Assembly (NCBI RefSeq): GCF_003725535.1
Contig: NZ_RJSF01000040.1
Coordinates: forward strand, 905,507 to 969,506
DNA: 64,000 bases
Source: Nocardioides pocheonensis
Lineage (GTDB): Bacteria > Actinomycetota > Actinomycetes > Propionibacteriales > Nocardioidaceae
Reading direction: 5' to 3'
In this document: positions 47,300 to 56,252 of the stretch, piece by piece
Position numbering within the stretch: the stretch's first letter is position 1
How the letters are laid out: every line of letters begins with the position of its first letter
Notes under the pieces: generated by a model
The model's input: only the letters and a program-made list of their open reading frames with translations
What the model was told of the DNA's origin: nothing
Databases searched by the model: none
Made by a program: the position numbers and the translations under genes

Positions 47300-47384
47300 T
47301 GTCCGAGGGGGGACTTGAACCCCCACGCCCTATACGGGCACTAGCACCTCAAGCTAGCGCGTCTGCCTATTCCGCCACCCGGAC
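47300..47384 (-). tRNA. tRNA-Leu (anticodon GAG)
   Basis: 85 nt on the minus strand. Acceptor arms GTCCGGG/CTCGGAC pair (one G-U), TPsi arm loop is GTTCAAGTC, and the anticodon arm CTTGAGG gives GAG. A long variable arm (GCCCGTATAGGGC) identifies class II tRNA-Leu. CCA is not encoded. It reads CUC/CUU leucine codons. Confidence 0.95.
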
Positions 47385-47524
47385 GAGCGCCGTAACCCTA
47401 GCAAAGCCGGACCCCCGGACCGAATCCGGGGACCGGTCCGTCCCTCGTGACGCGGCCCTGGCTCCCTGGCTAGACCGCTGGAGGCCCAAGTGCGCGGCGA
47501 CCCGCCGGGGAGGAGCGCTGGTCG

Positions 47525-47530
47525 TACGCT
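47525..47530 (+). promoter_or_regulatory. Leaderless-type -10 hexamer before the 47537 gene
   Basis: TACGCT, 6 nt upstream of the ATG at 47537. Confidence 0.45.
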
Positions 47531-47536
47531 CGAAAC

Positions 47537-47902
47537 ATGACCGAGACGACACAGGCGCAACGCGCGCCGGGCGGGCACACCCGTTCGGCCGTCGGGCGGC
47601 TGATCCTGCTCGTCGAGGCCGGGAACGGCACCGAGAAGGTCACCTACGAGCGACGCTGGCCCGACGCGCAGTCGGCGCGGGCGTGGTGCGAGGACAAGAT
47701 CGCGCGCGCCGCCGAGGGCACCGCGGTGCTGGAGATCCAGGTGACCGAGGAGGTGTGGGGCCGCCGGCACGCGTGGGAGGCGACGGCGAGCCGGCACATC
47801 CCCGAGACGCTCCAGCTCGGGCTCCGCACCGGCTCGGGCGTGGTGACCTGGGGCGCACCGCACGAGGTCGGCAACGACCTCGGCGCGCGCCGGCGCGCCT
47901 GA
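47537..47902 (+). CDS. Conserved hypothetical protein
   Basis: 121 residues, soluble, with strand-rich sequence (VGRLILLVEAGNGTEKVTYERRW, AVLEIQVTEEVWGRR). No catalytic motif is visible. The gene stands between the tRNA and the peptidase gene, co-directional with the latter. Family and function are unknown to me; coding bias is normal for the window. Confidence 0.65.
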   Translation: MTETTQAQRAPGGHTRSAVGRLILLVEAGNGTEKVTYERRWPDAQSARAWCEDKIARAAEGTAVLEIQVTEEVWGRRHAWEATASRHIPETLQLGLRTGSGVVTWGAPHEVGNDLGARRRA

Positions 47903-48001
47903 GCAGACGCCTCCTCCCGCTCCGTCGTCCCCCTCCGGCGATCGGTCGGCCCTTCGGCGCCTGCCTCGGGCTCCTCGGCCGGCTGGGGCAGGATGGGACG
48001 C

Positions 48002-49312
48002 ATGAGTGCACCCAGCCCCGGCTACGACCCTGCCGCCGAGGTCGTCGGGATCTGCAGCGACCTGATCGGGATCGACACCTCCAACTACGGCGACGAGCCC
48101 GGACCGGGCGAGCGCAAGGCCGCGGAGCACGTGGCCCAGCTGCTCGACGAGGTCGGCATCGAGAGCGAGATCTTCGAGTCCGAGCCCGGCCGCACCTCCC
48201 TGGTCGCCCGCTGGGGCGGTGACGTCGGCGAGCCGGTGCTGCTCCACGGTCACCTGGACGTCGTGCCCGCTGCCGCGGACGACTGGGCCGTGCACCCGTT
48301 CTCCGGAGAGGTCCGCGACGGGCTGGTCTGGGGCCGCGGAGCCGTCGACATGAAGGACTTCGACGCGATGCTGCTCTCCAGCGTGCGAGCCCGCGCCCGG
48401 GCAGGCGTGGTGCCGTCGCGGCCGCTGGTCCTGTGCTTCACCGCCGACGAGGAGGCCGGCGGCGCGAAGGGTGCCGGGCACCTGGTCCGTCACCACCGGG
48501 GCCTGCTCGAGGACTGCACGATCGCCGTCGGCGAGGTGGGGGGCTTCAGCACGACCGTCCGCGGGCGCCGCGTGTACCTGGTCGAGGCTGCCGAGAAGGG
48601 CATGGCGTGGGTGCGCCTGACCGCACGGGGCAATGCCGGCCACGGGTCGATGCGGCACCCGGACAATGCCGTCACCGCGCTGGCGGCAGCCGTCGCGCGG
48701 ATCGGTCAGCACGCCTGGCCGGTCCGGCTGACCCCGACGATGAAGGTCCTGCTCGCCGCTGTCGCCGAGCTCGCCGGCACGGAGGCGACCCCCGACAACG
48801 CCGAGGCGCTCGTCGAGGAGTTCGGCAGCGCGGCACGGATGCTCGGTGCGGTGATCCGCAACACGGCGAACCCGACCATGCTCGACGCCGGCTACAAGGT
48901 GAACGTCGTGCCCGGCACGGCGACCGCGCGCGTGGACGGTCGTTTCCTGCCCGGCTACGAGGACGAGTTCTGGGCCACGCTGGCGACGCTCGCCGGGCCC
49001 GACGTGGAGATCACCCGCGACGTGCACCTGTCCGCGATCGAGACGTCGTACGACGGAGAGGTGCCCGACGCGATGACGGCAGCGATCCTCGCGGAGGACC
49101 CGGACGCCGTGGTCGCGCCGTACCTGATGAGCGGCGGGACCGACGCGAAGTACTGGGAGGACCTCGGCATGCGCTGCTTCGGCTTCACGCCGCTGCGGCT
49201 GCCCGAGGACCTCGACTTCACCGCGCTCTTCCACGGCGTGGACGAGCGGGTTCCGGTGGACTCGCTGGAGTTCGGCGCCCGGGTGTTCGACCGCTTCCTC
49301 GGGCTCCTCTAG
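48002..49312 (+). CDS. M20/M25/M40-family metallo-hydrolase
   Basis: 436 residues of the ArgE/DapE/carboxypeptidase fold. Zinc ligands: HGHLDVVP, the GRGAVDMKD Asp, DEEAGGAKGAGH glutamates, and a late His in TALFHGVDERVP. An internal lid/dimerisation domain is in between. It hydrolyses N-acyl amino acids or peptides; the exact substrate is open. The ATG at 48002 (MSAPSPGYDPAAE) is preferred; CAGGAT lies 7 nt upstream. Confidence 0.9.
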   Translation: MSAPSPGYDPAAEVVGICSDLIGIDTSNYGDEPGPGERKAAEHVAQLLDEVGIESEIFESEPGRTSLVARWGGDVGEPVLLHGHLDVVPAAADDWAVHPFSGEVRDGLVWGRGAVDMKDFDAMLLSSVRARARAGVVPSRPLVLCFTADEEAGGAKGAGHLVRHHRGLLEDCTIAVGEVGGFSTTVRGRRVYLVEAAEKGMAWVRLTARGNAGHGSMRHPDNAVTALAAAVARIGQHAWPVRLTPTMKVLLAAVAELAGTEATPDNAEALVEEFGSAARMLGAVIRNTANPTMLDAGYKVNVVPGTATARVDGRFLPGYEDEFWATLATLAGPDVEITRDVHLSAIETSYDGEVPDAMTAAILAEDPDAVVAPYLMSGGTDAKYWEDLGMRCFGFTPLRLPEDLDFTALFHGVDERVPVDSLEFGARVFDRFLGLL

Positions 49313-49318
49313 GGCGGA

Positions 49319-49564
49319 TCAGGTCAGGTAGAAGCTCAGCCTCGGCTGGCGGATGATCTTCCGGCGCAGGACGACGCGTCGGGTGCCGTCGGCGCCGATC
49401 CGGACCCGGTCCAGCTCCCAGCCGCCGTGCTCGGCGCGGTCGACCAGCAGCCGGGTGACGACGTTGCGCGACTCGTCGCGGGGGATCACGAGCTTGTCGA
49501 ACTCGTACTCGACGCCGGGTCTCAGGGCCCGCCCCCGGGTGCGTCGATCCTTCGTCGTGCTCAT
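49319..49564 (-). CDS. DUF5703 family protein
   Basis: 81 residues, basic, starting MSTTKDRRTRGRALRPGVEYEF; VIPRDESRNVVTRLLVDRAEHGGWELDRVRI is the family core. It probably adopts a small beta-sheet fold and may bind nucleic acid; no function is known. The ATG overlaps the aldo/keto reductase stop by four bases (ATGA). Confidence 0.82.
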   Translation of the reverse strand: MSTTKDRRTRGRALRPGVEYEFDKLVIPRDESRNVVTRLLVDRAEHGGWELDRVRIGADGTRRVVLRRKIIRQPRLSFYLT

Positions 49565-50532
49565 GACACCTCCGTTCCCCAAGGCTCGGGTTGCGACACG
49601 TCGTCCAGCGCGGTCACGATCTCGGCGGGCAGCTCGCACTCCTCGACGGTCAGGGCCGCCTTCAGCTGCTCGGCGGTGCGCGCGCCGACGATCGGGGCGG
49701 TGACACCGGGGCGGTCGCGCACCCACGCCAGCGCCACCTCCAGCGGACTCCACTCCAGGCCCTCGCCGGCACGCACCACGGCCTCGACGATGCGGTGCGA
49801 GCGCTCGGTCAGGTGGCGGCCCACGAACGACGCGAAATGGGCCGAGGCGGCCCGGGAGTCGGCCGGAGTGCCGGTGCGGTACTTGCCGGTCAGCACGCCG
49901 CGCCCGAGCGGCGACCACGGCAGCACACCCATGCCGAGCGCGAGGGCGGCCGGGATCGTCTCGGCCTCCACCCCGCGGCTGAGCAGGGAGTACTCGACCT
50001 GGTTCGAGGCGATCACGGCCCGGCCGGGCACCGCGGCCTGCCAGGTGGCGGCCTGCGCGGACTGCCAGCCGTTGTAGTTCGAGATGCCGACGTACGCCGC
50101 CCGCCCCGTCGTGACCGCGTGGTCCAGCGCTCCGAGGGTCTCCTCGAGCGGGGTGTCGTCGACCCACGTGTGGACCTGCCAGAGATCCACGTGGTCGACC
50201 TGCAGGCGCCTGAGCGAGGCGTCCAACGACCGCAGCAGGAAGCCGCGTGACCCGTTGGTCTCGCGCTCGCCCCGCACCCGGCTGATCCCGGCCTTGGTCG
50301 CCAGCACCACCTCGTCCCGGGGCACGACGTCACCGAGCAGCTGGCCGATGACGCGCTCGGAGTCGCCGTTGCCGTAGCCGGCCGCGGTGTCCACGAGCGT
50401 GCCGCCGGCCTCGACGAACGCGACCAGCTGGTCGCGTGCCTCGTGCTCGTCGGTGTCCCGGCCCCACGTCATGGTGCCGAGACCCAGGCGCGAGACCTTC
50501 AGCCCGGTGCGGCCGACGTGGCGTTGCTGCAT
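49561..50532 (-). CDS. Aldo/keto reductase
   Basis: 323 residues. The catalytic tetrad is visible: D in VDTAAGYGNGDSE (with Tyr), K in LATKAGISRVRG, H in LWQVHTWVD. NADPH-binding APIVGARTAEQL is near the end. General carbonyl reductase; the physiological substrate is unknown. The ATG at 50532 begins MQQRHVGRTGLKVSRLGLG; TAACCT is 7 nt upstream. Confidence 0.92.
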   Translation of the reverse strand: MQQRHVGRTGLKVSRLGLGTMTWGRDTDEHEARDQLVAFVEAGGTLVDTAAGYGNGDSERVIGQLLGDVVPRDEVVLATKAGISRVRGERETNGSRGFLLRSLDASLRRLQVDHVDLWQVHTWVDDTPLEETLGALDHAVTTGRAAYVGISNYNGWQSAQAATWQAAVPGRAVIASNQVEYSLLSRGVEAETIPAALALGMGVLPWSPLGRGVLTGKYRTGTPADSRAASAHFASFVGRHLTERSHRIVEAVVRAGEGLEWSPLEVALAWVRDRPGVTAPIVGARTAEQLKAALTVEECELPAEIVTALDDVSQPEPWGTEVS

Positions 50533-50539
50533 GGCGGAA

Positions 50540-50545
50540 AGGTTA
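50540..50545 (-). promoter_or_regulatory. Leaderless-type -10 hexamer for the aldo/keto reductase gene
   Basis: TAACCT on the minus strand, 7 nt before the ATG at 50532. Confidence 0.45.
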
Positions 50546-50643
50546 GCCAGCCGCACGCACAGGGCCACGTCGGCTCGCCGGTCTCCGGACGCGAGGCCGA
50601 CGCGCGGCGGCGTGGCCGTCAGGCGCGCGTCAGGTGGGCACCG

Positions 50644-50649
50644 TAGGCT
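50644..50649 (+). promoter_or_regulatory. -10 hexamer before uppP
   Basis: TAGGCT, 8 nt upstream of the GTG at 50658, near the upper limit for leaderless spacing. Confidence 0.4.
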
Positions 50650-50657
50650 CACCGCCC

Positions 50658-51485
50658 GTGGACTACCTGCAGGCCGTCATCCTCGGCATCGTCGAGGGGC
50701 TCACCGAGTTCCTTCCGGTCTCGAGCACCGGGCACCTCACGATCACCGAGAAGATCCTCGGCCTCAAGGTCGACGACCCCGCGATCACGGCGTACACGGC
50801 GGTGATCCAGATGGGCGCGATCCTCGCGGTGCTGCTCTACTTCAGGTCCGACATCGGGCGGATCGCCGTCGCCTGGCTGCGGGGCCTGGTGAAGCCGGAG
50901 TACCGCGGCACCTTCGACCACCGCTTCGGCTGGTACATCATCGTCGGCTCGATCCCGATCGGGATCATCGGCTTCCTCGGCAAGGACGTCGTGACGGGTC
51001 CGCTGCGGTCGCTGTGGTGGGTCGGCGGCAGCCTCGTCGCGTGGAGCGCGGTCATGTGGTTCGCCGAGCGGGGCGCCCGTCAGGACCGGACGGAGCGCGA
51101 CCTCACCATGACCGACGCGCTGGTCGTCGGCGCCCTGCAGTGCATGGCGCTCGTCCCGGGCGTGTCCCGCTCGGGCGCCACCATCTCGGCCGGTCTCTTC
51201 CGCGGCCTGGACCGCGTGACCGCGACCCGACTCAGCTTCTTCCTGTCGATCCCGGCGCTCACCGCGGCCGGGCTCTACGAGCTCAAGGACGTCTCCGGTT
51301 CGGGCATCGGCGCGGGACAGACCCTGGTCGGCACCGCGGTCAGCTTCGTCGTCGCGTACGCCGCCGTGGCATGGCTGCTGCGCTTCGTCGCGCACCACTC
51401 GATCGCCTGGTTCGTGCCCTACCGCGTGGTGCTGGGACTCGTGGTCCTCGGGCTGCTCGCGGGCGGGGCGATCACCGCGACCTGA
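50658..51485 (+). CDS. uppP: Undecaprenyl-diphosphatase (BacA type)
   Basis: 275 residues, eight or so membrane helices. Signature sequences are GIVEGLTEFLPVSSTGHL near 10-27 and the PGVSRSGATISAGL loop near 170-183, which together bind the diphosphate. It recycles the lipid carrier for peptidoglycan and confers bacitracin tolerance. The GTG at 50658 starts M-D-Y-L-Q-A-V; TAGGCT lies 8 nt upstream. A short hairpin (51488-51500) follows the stop. Confidence 0.95.
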   Translation: MDYLQAVILGIVEGLTEFLPVSSTGHLTITEKILGLKVDDPAITAYTAVIQMGAILAVLLYFRSDIGRIAVAWLRGLVKPEYRGTFDHRFGWYIIVGSIPIGIIGFLGKDVVTGPLRSLWWVGGSLVAWSAVMWFAERGARQDRTERDLTMTDALVVGALQCMALVPGVSRSGATISAGLFRGLDRVTATRLSFFLSIPALTAAGLYELKDVSGSGIGAGQTLVGTAVSFVVAYAAVAWLLRFVAHHSIAWFVPYRVVLGLVVLGLLAGGAITAT

Positions 51486-51646
51486 GGGTCGGGGTCCGAC
51501 ACGCAGTTCGCCCGTCCGGATCAGGTTTCGGCCCGCGGTCGCGGGTTCGCTAGCTCACCCGCGCTCGCACGCTCGCGCGAGCGAGGCTCGCTCGACCTCC
51601 TCGCGTCGACCGGGTCGCTCGTACCTCGCGTCCCGGTCGGCTCGGA

Positions 51647-52627
51647 TCACAACCAGCCGGCGCGGCGGGCGACGATCCAGATCGCCAGCGAGCTGCCGGC
51701 CATCATCAGCAGCGACATCGGGTAGCCGAGGATCCACCCGAGCTCGGGCATGTGCTGGAAGTTCATGCCGTACACGCCCGCGATGAGCGTCGGCGCCGCG
51801 ACCAGGCCGACGGCCGCCGAGATCTTCCGCATGTCGTCGTTCTGCTGGACCGTGATCTGGGCCAGGTGCGCCTCGAAGACCGCGGTGAGCAGGGTCTCGA
51901 GCTCGTCGATGGTCTCGGCGACCCGTGAGAGGTGGTCGGCGACGTCGCGGAAGTACGGCGCCGCCTCGGAGTCGATCCGCCGTTCTGCGCCGGTGGCGAA
52001 GCGGTGCACCGGATCGCGGAGAGGCAGCACCGCGCGGCGCATCTCCGCAAGCTCGCGCTTGAGCACGTAGATCCGCTCGGCGTCGCGGGTCCGCTCGGGG
52101 GCGAAGACCGAGGACTCGACCTCGTCGACGTCCTCGACGAGGGAGGCCGCGACCTCCTCGTAGCGGTCGACCACCTGGTCGCACACGGCGTACACGACGG
52201 CGGACGGTCCGTGCGCGAGCAGCTTCTGCATGCCCTCGAGCTGGAGGCGGGCCTGGTGGAGGCCGCCACCCTCGCCGTGGCGGACGGTCACCACGAACTT
52301 CGGGCCGACGAACATGTTGATCTCACCGGTCTCGACGGCGTCATCGGCGTCGACGTACCAGAGGGTCTTGAGTGCCATGAACAGCGAGTCGTCGTACCGC
52401 TCGAGCTTGGGCCGCTGGTGGGCCGACAACGCGTCCTCGACCGCGAGCGGGTGCAGGTCGTAGAGGTCGGCGACCGCCGCCAGCTCGTCGGGCGTGGGCT
52501 CGTGGAGCCCGATCCAGACGAAGTCCTCGGCACCGATCGCCAGGGCGCGTACGCCGGCCAGGTCGGCGGTCTCCGTGCCGCAGTCGACCCGGACGCCACT
52601 GCGGTAGAGCGCGTTGTCGACGATCAC
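51647..52627 (-). CDS. corA: CorA-type magnesium/cobalt transporter
   Basis: 326 residues. A large N-terminal cytoplasmic domain with the long stalk helix, then two C-terminal transmembrane helices. The GMN motif in AGVYGMNF (287-289) is the selectivity filter. A pentamer is expected. The GTG at 52627 (MIVDNALYRSG) is chosen over an upstream ATG at 52678; TACGCT is 6 nt upstream. The gene faces uppP across a 161-bp gap of GC-rich hairpins and repeat-like GCTCG/CGAGC runs. Confidence 0.92.
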   Translation of the reverse strand: MIVDNALYRSGVRVDCGTETADLAGVRALAIGAEDFVWIGLHEPTPDELAAVADLYDLHPLAVEDALSAHQRPKLERYDDSLFMALKTLWYVDADDAVETGEINMFVGPKFVVTVRHGEGGGLHQARLQLEGMQKLLAHGPSAVVYAVCDQVVDRYEEVAASLVEDVDEVESSVFAPERTRDAERIYVLKRELAEMRRAVLPLRDPVHRFATGAERRIDSEAAPYFRDVADHLSRVAETIDELETLLTAVFEAHLAQITVQQNDDMRKISAAVGLVAAPTLIAGVYGMNFQHMPELGWILGYPMSLLMMAGSSLAIWIVARRAGWL

Positions 52628-52633
52628 CCGGCC

Positions 52634-52639
52634 AGCGTA
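52634..52639 (-). promoter_or_regulatory. Leaderless-type -10 hexamer for corA
   Basis: TACGCT on the minus strand, 6 nt before the GTG at 52627. Confidence 0.45.
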
Positions 52640-52680
52640 GGCGGGTCGGCGGGCGCGCCTGCGTAGGCTCGCCTCCATGT

Positions 52681-52697
52681 TCCTCGCTTCGCTCGTC
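52681..52697 (-). repeat. 17-bp repeat shared with 16081-16097
   Basis: Reverse complement of the 16081-16097 sequence, exact over 17 bp. It sits in the corA/phosphatase intergenic region. Confidence 0.55.
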
Positions 52698-52722
52698 GAC
52701 GCGACGTCGCCCACGCGCCCTC

Positions 52723-52780
52723 GACGAGCATGCGCACTCGGGCCTCGACCAGGCACTCGGGCACGACGGGCATGCTCGTC
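52723..52780. repeat. Inverted repeat with inner direct repeat before the phosphatase gene
   Basis: GACGAGCATGC (52723-52733) and GCATGCTCGTC (52770-52780) are perfect 11-bp inverted repeats 36 bp apart; two copies of GCACTCGGG lie between them. The structure sits just before the -10 hexamer at 52791 and could be an operator or attenuator. Confidence 0.55.
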
Positions 52781-52790
52781 GGGCGCTCGA

Positions 52791-52796
52791 TAGGCT
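52791..52796 (+). promoter_or_regulatory. Leaderless-type -10 hexamer before the MSMEG_4193-type phosphatase gene
   Basis: TAGGCT, 6 nt upstream of the GTG at 52803. Confidence 0.5.
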
Positions 52797-52802
52797 CCCC
52801 GC

Positions 52803-53495
52803 GTGGCAACGGTGATCCTTGCGCGGCACGGCCGCACCGCCGCGAACGTGCAGGGTGTGCTCGCCGGCCGTTCTGCGGGCGTCAGGCTCGACGACGTCGG
52901 GGTGCGCCAGGCCGAGGACGCCGCCCGCCGGCTCGCGGGCCTGCCGCTGGCCGCGGGGGTCACCAGCCCGCTCGAGCGCTGCAAGGACACTGCGTCGATC
53001 CTGCTGCGCGGCAGCGGGGTGCGGGCACGCGTCGAGCGCGGCCTGACCGAGTGCGACTACGGCGACTGGACCGGGCGGCCGATGAAGGAGCTGGTCAAGG
53101 AGGACCTGTGGAAGGTCGTCCAGGCACACCCGGCGGGAGTGCGGTTCCCCGGGGGCGAGGCGATGGCCGAGATGTCGGCGCGGGCGATCCGGGCCGTGCG
53201 GGCCTGGGACGCGCGCGTGACGGAGGCCTCCGGCGACGACGCGGTGTGGCTCGCCGTCGCGCACGGCGACGTGATCAAGTCGGTCCTGGCGGACGCGTTG
53301 GGCGTCCACCTCGACGCCTTCCAGCGCATCGTCGTGGATCCCGCGAGCCTCTCGGTCGTCCGCTACACGCCGCACCGGTCCTACGTCCTGGCGATGAACA
53401 CCACGGACGGCTCGCTCGCCCATCTCGCCCGGCAGCAGGAGCTGCCCGAGGAGAAGCTCGGCGGCGGTGCGGGCCCCACGGTTCCCAGCCCGTGA
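52803..53495 (+). CDS. Histidine phosphatase, MSMEG_4193-type putative phosphomutase
   Basis: 230 residues of the phosphoglycerate-mutase-like branch. Phospho-His is in ILARHGRTAAN (R8 H9 G10), the acid in LTECDYGDW (E83), and the second His in VAHGDVIKS (H154), so it should be an active phosphatase or mutase. This family (TIGR03848) is found only in actinobacteria and beside the two genes downstream. Substrate not known. GTG start fits the TAGGCT hexamer. Confidence 0.85.
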   Translation: MATVILARHGRTAANVQGVLAGRSAGVRLDDVGVRQAEDAARRLAGLPLAAGVTSPLERCKDTASILLRGSGVRARVERGLTECDYGDWTGRPMKELVKEDLWKVVQAHPAGVRFPGGEAMAEMSARAIRAVRAWDARVTEASGDDAVWLAVAHGDVIKSVLADALGVHLDAFQRIVVDPASLSVVRYTPHRSYVLAMNTTDGSLAHLARQQELPEEKLGGGAGPTVPSP

Positions 53496-53521
53496 CCCTC
53501 CAGCCGCTCACCTCCAGCCCG

Positions 53522-53527
53522 TAGGCT
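53522..53527 (+). promoter_or_regulatory. Leaderless-type -10 hexamer before the DUF3090 gene
   Basis: TAGGCT, 6 nt upstream of the ATG at 53534; gives the DUF3090-kinase pair its own promoter. Confidence 0.5.
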
Positions 53528-53533
53528 CGATCC

Positions 53534-54124
53534 ATGCCACCTGTCGTGCACCGGTTCGACCCGCCTGAGCGGTTCGTCGCGGGGACCGTGGGCGAGCCCG
53601 GTCACCGCACGTTCTTCCTGCAAGCGCGCGAGGGCCTCCGGGTGACGAGTGTGGCGCTCGAGAAGCAGCAGGTGGCGATCCTGGGGGAGCGCATCGACGA
53701 GCTGCTCGACGAGCTGATGTCGGCAGGCGGCGTGGCGAGCCTGATCCCGGCGATCACACCCGTCGAGCAGGTCGACAACGCGCCGCTGGAGCAGCCGATC
53801 GCCGAGGAGTTCCGGGCCGGCACGATCACGCTCTCGTGGGACGCCGAGGACGAGCGCGTGGTGATCGAGGTGTTCCCAGTCGTCGAGGTCGACGTGCCGA
53901 TCGAGGCCGACGAGGAGGACCTCGTCGACCTGCCGATCGACGAGCCGGAGCCGGAGGAGCTGTTCGTCGTCCGGCTCACGCCCGTCCAGGCGCGGGTGTT
54001 CGCGACCCGTGCGGCGTCCGTGGTCTCGGCGGGCCGCCCGGCGTGCCAGTTCTGCGGCGGCCCCGTGGACCCGGCCGGCCATCTCTGCCCGCGTGCCAAC
54101 GGCTTCCGGCGCCACCCGACATGA
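53534..54124 (+). CDS. DUF3090 (TIGR03847) protein with a C-terminal zinc ribbon
   Basis: 196 residues. The N-terminal part is a family-specific alpha/beta domain ([22 protein letters not shown]). The C-terminus contains C171, C174, H183 and C185 in [16 protein letters not shown], a likely zinc site. A helical stretch of Glu/Asp ([13 protein letters not shown]) lies in the middle. No enzyme motif. Its stop overlaps the next gene's ATG (ATGA), so it is made with the kinase-like protein. Confidence 0.82.
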   Translation: MPPVVHRFDPPERFVAGTVGEPGHRTFFLQAREGLRVTSVALEKQQVAILGERIDELLDELMSAGGVASLIPAITPVEQVDNAPLEQPIAEEFRAGTITLSWDAEDERVVIEVFPVVEVDVPIEADEEDLVDLPIDEPEPEELFVVRLTPVQARVFATRAASVVSAGRPACQFCGGPVDPAGHLCPRANGFRRHPT

Positions 54125-54918
54125 GCGCCGAGGCGAACGTCGGTCCCGACGACCTGCTGATGAACGGCGAGCTCACCGTGCTGGGCCGGATCATGCCGGC
54201 CTCGAACACCACCTTCCTGTGCCGGCTCGGCCCGGAGGACGCCGGTGTCCGTGCGGTGTACAAGCCGGTCGCGGGGGAGCGGCCGCTGTGGGACTTCGCG
54301 GACGGAACCCTCGCTGCCCGCGAGTACGCCGCCTGGCTGGTCTCCGAGGCGCTCGGCTGGGACGTCGTCCCGCCGACCGTCCTGCGCGAGGGCAGCGCCG
54401 GCCCTGGCATGGTGCAGCTCTGGTGCGAGCCCGACCCGGAGCAGGCGCCGGTCGATCTCCTGCCCGACGGGCCGGTCCCGGCCGGTCTGCTGCACGTGCT
54501 CGACGCGTTCGACCAGGACGAGCGCCCGGTGATGCTCGTGCACGAGGACACCGTGGCCCTGCGCCGGATGGCGCTGTTCGACGTCGTCGTCAACAACACC
54601 GACCGCAAGGGCGGCCACGTCCTGGCGATGCGCGACGGGCACCGGTACGGCGTGGACCACGGCGTGTGCTTCCACGTCGACGACAAGCTCCGCACGGTCC
54701 TCTGGGGATTCCACGGGGAACCTCTCGACGACGCCGACGCTGCCGACCTGGCCGCGCTGGCGCAACTGCTCGCGACCGACCTCGGCGAGCGGCTCTCCGG
54801 CCTCCTCACCCGCAACGAGATCGCCGCCACGCGCCGTCGGCTGGATCGCCTGCTTCGGGCCTGCAGGTTCCCCGAGCCGTCGCCCGGCTGGCCGTCGATC
54901 CCCTGGCCGGCCTTCTGA
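54121..54918 (+). CDS. SCO1664-type PI3/PI4-kinase-like protein
   Basis: 265 residues. An ATP lysine is in [10 protein letters not shown] (K48), a catalytic-loop-like motif in [14 protein letters not shown] (N159, D161) and a DFG-like DHG at 179-181. This is the arrangement of phosphatidylinositol-kinase-like and HipA-like kinases; nothing is missing from the active site. The TIGR03843 family is conserved in mycothiol-producing actinobacteria. Substrate unknown. Start ATG overlaps the DUF3090 stop. Confidence 0.85.
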   Translation: MSAEANVGPDDLLMNGELTVLGRIMPASNTTFLCRLGPEDAGVRAVYKPVAGERPLWDFADGTLAAREYAAWLVSEALGWDVVPPTVLREGSAGPGMVQLWCEPDPEQAPVDLLPDGPVPAGLLHVLDAFDQDERPVMLVHEDTVALRRMALFDVVVNNTDRKGGHVLAMRDGHRYGVDHGVCFHVDDKLRTVLWGFHGEPLDDADAADLAALAQLLATDLGERLSGLLTRNEIAATRRRLDRLLRACRFPEPSPGWPSIPWPAF

Positions 54919-54967
54919 TCGGGCGCTGTCGACCGATGTCAGCGCGAGTCGCGCTGCGGCGGTTGGC

Positions 54968-54973
54968 TAGTCT
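54968..54973 (+). promoter_or_regulatory. Leaderless-type -10 hexamer before mshC
   Basis: TAGTCT, 7 nt upstream of the ATG at 54981. Confidence 0.45.
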
Positions 54974-54980
54974 CTCTCGC

Positions 54981-56231
54981 ATGCGCGCCTGGCCTGCTCC
55001 CGACGTCCCCACCGTGCCGGTGCGCGGCCCGCAGGTGCGGGTCCACGACTCCTCCACCGGCGAGCTCGTGGAGCTGGTGCCGGCGGACGGCACGGCACGG
55101 ATGTACGTCTGCGGCATCACGCCGTACGACGCGACGCACATGGGGCACGCCGCCACGTACGTCGCCTTCGACCTGCTCAACCGCGCCTGGCGCAGTGCCG
55201 GGCACGCCGTCCGCTACGTGCAGAACGTCACCGATGTCGACGACCCGCTGCTGGAGCGCGCTGTCGAGACCGGCGAGGACTGGACCGAGCTGGCCGAGCG
55301 CGAGACCGAGCTCTTCCGCACGGACATGGAGGCGCTGCGCGTGCTCCCGCCCGACGAGTACGTCGGCGCGGTCGAGTCGATCCCGCTGGTCGTCGACATG
55401 ATCGAGCGGCTCAAGGAGAGCGGGGCGGTCTACGAGGTGCCCACGAGCACCGCCGAGGACGGCTCCGACCTCTACTTCTCCGTGACCGCCGACCCGACGT
55501 TCGGCACGGTCTCCGGCTGGTCGCGCGACCGGATGCTCGAGGTGTTCGCGGAGCGTGGGGGCGACCCGGACCGCCCCGGCAAGAAGGACCCGCTCGACTG
55601 CCTGCTCTGGCAGGCCGAGCGTCCTGACGACCCGGCCTGGGCCACCAGCCTGGGCCGCGGCCGGCCGGGCTGGCACATCGAGTGCTCGGCGATCGCGCGC
55701 GAGCACCTCGGTGCGGGCTTCGAGGTCCAGGGCGGTGGCAGCGACCTGGTCTTCCCGCACCACGAGATGAGCGCCGCCGAGGCCCAGGTCGTCGACCCCG
55801 CTCACCGGTTCGCCCGCGCCTACGCGCACGCCGGCATGGTCGGCCTGGACGGCGAGAAGATGTCGAAGTCCAAGGGCAACCTCGAGCTGGTCTCGCGACT
55901 GCGGCAGCAGGGCGTCGATCCGATGGCGATCCGGCTGGCCCTGCTGGCACACCACTACCGCAGCGACTGGGAGTGGGAGCCGGCCGGGCTCGAGCAGGCG
56001 CAGACCTTGCTGGAGCGGCTGCGCGCAGCCGTGGCCCGGGAGGCCGGGGCGCCCACCGCGCCGGTCGTGGAGTCCGTGCTGACCGCGCTCGCCACCGACC
56101 TGGACGCGCCCGGTGCCCTGATCACCCTGAACACCTGGGCCACCGCGACCGAGGCAGGCGACGCGACCGAGCAGGGAGCCGGCGACGTCGTACGGGCGCT
56201 GGCCGACGCGGCGCTGGGTCTCCAGCTCTGA
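54981..56231 (+). CDS. mshC: Cysteine:GlcN-Ins ligase, mycothiol biosynthesis
   Basis: 416 residues. Joins Cys to GlcN-inositol with ATP, the third committed step of mycothiol synthesis. It is a CysRS paralogue: [17 protein letters not shown] holds the zinc Cys44 and the H-M-G-H signature, and KMSKS appears in [11 protein letters not shown]. Length agrees with MshC (about 412-417) and is shorter than CysRS. The ATG at 54981 ([10 protein letters not shown]) fits the short MshC N-terminus. Follows the SCO1664-like gene. Confidence 0.95.
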   Translation: MRAWPAPDVPTVPVRGPQVRVHDSSTGELVELVPADGTARMYVCGITPYDATHMGHAATYVAFDLLNRAWRSAGHAVRYVQNVTDVDDPLLERAVETGEDWTELAERETELFRTDMEALRVLPPDEYVGAVESIPLVVDMIERLKESGAVYEVPTSTAEDGSDLYFSVTADPTFGTVSGWSRDRMLEVFAERGGDPDRPGKKDPLDCLLWQAERPDDPAWATSLGRGRPGWHIECSAIAREHLGAGFEVQGGGSDLVFPHHEMSAAEAQVVDPAHRFARAYAHAGMVGLDGEKMSKSKGNLELVSRLRQQGVDPMAIRLALLAHHYRSDWEWEPAGLEQAQTLLERLRAAVAREAGAPTAPVVESVLTALATDLDAPGALITLNTWATATEAGDATEQGAGDVVRALADAALGLQL

Positions 56232-56252
56232 CGCGGACCCGCGTCAGAGGCG

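Noticed and set aside
51486-51646. A small gene or ncRNA between uppP and corA
   Set aside because: Only GC-rich hairpins and repeat-like GCTCG/CGAGC runs are present; no start with a promoter or Shine-Dalgarno leads to a plausible protein.
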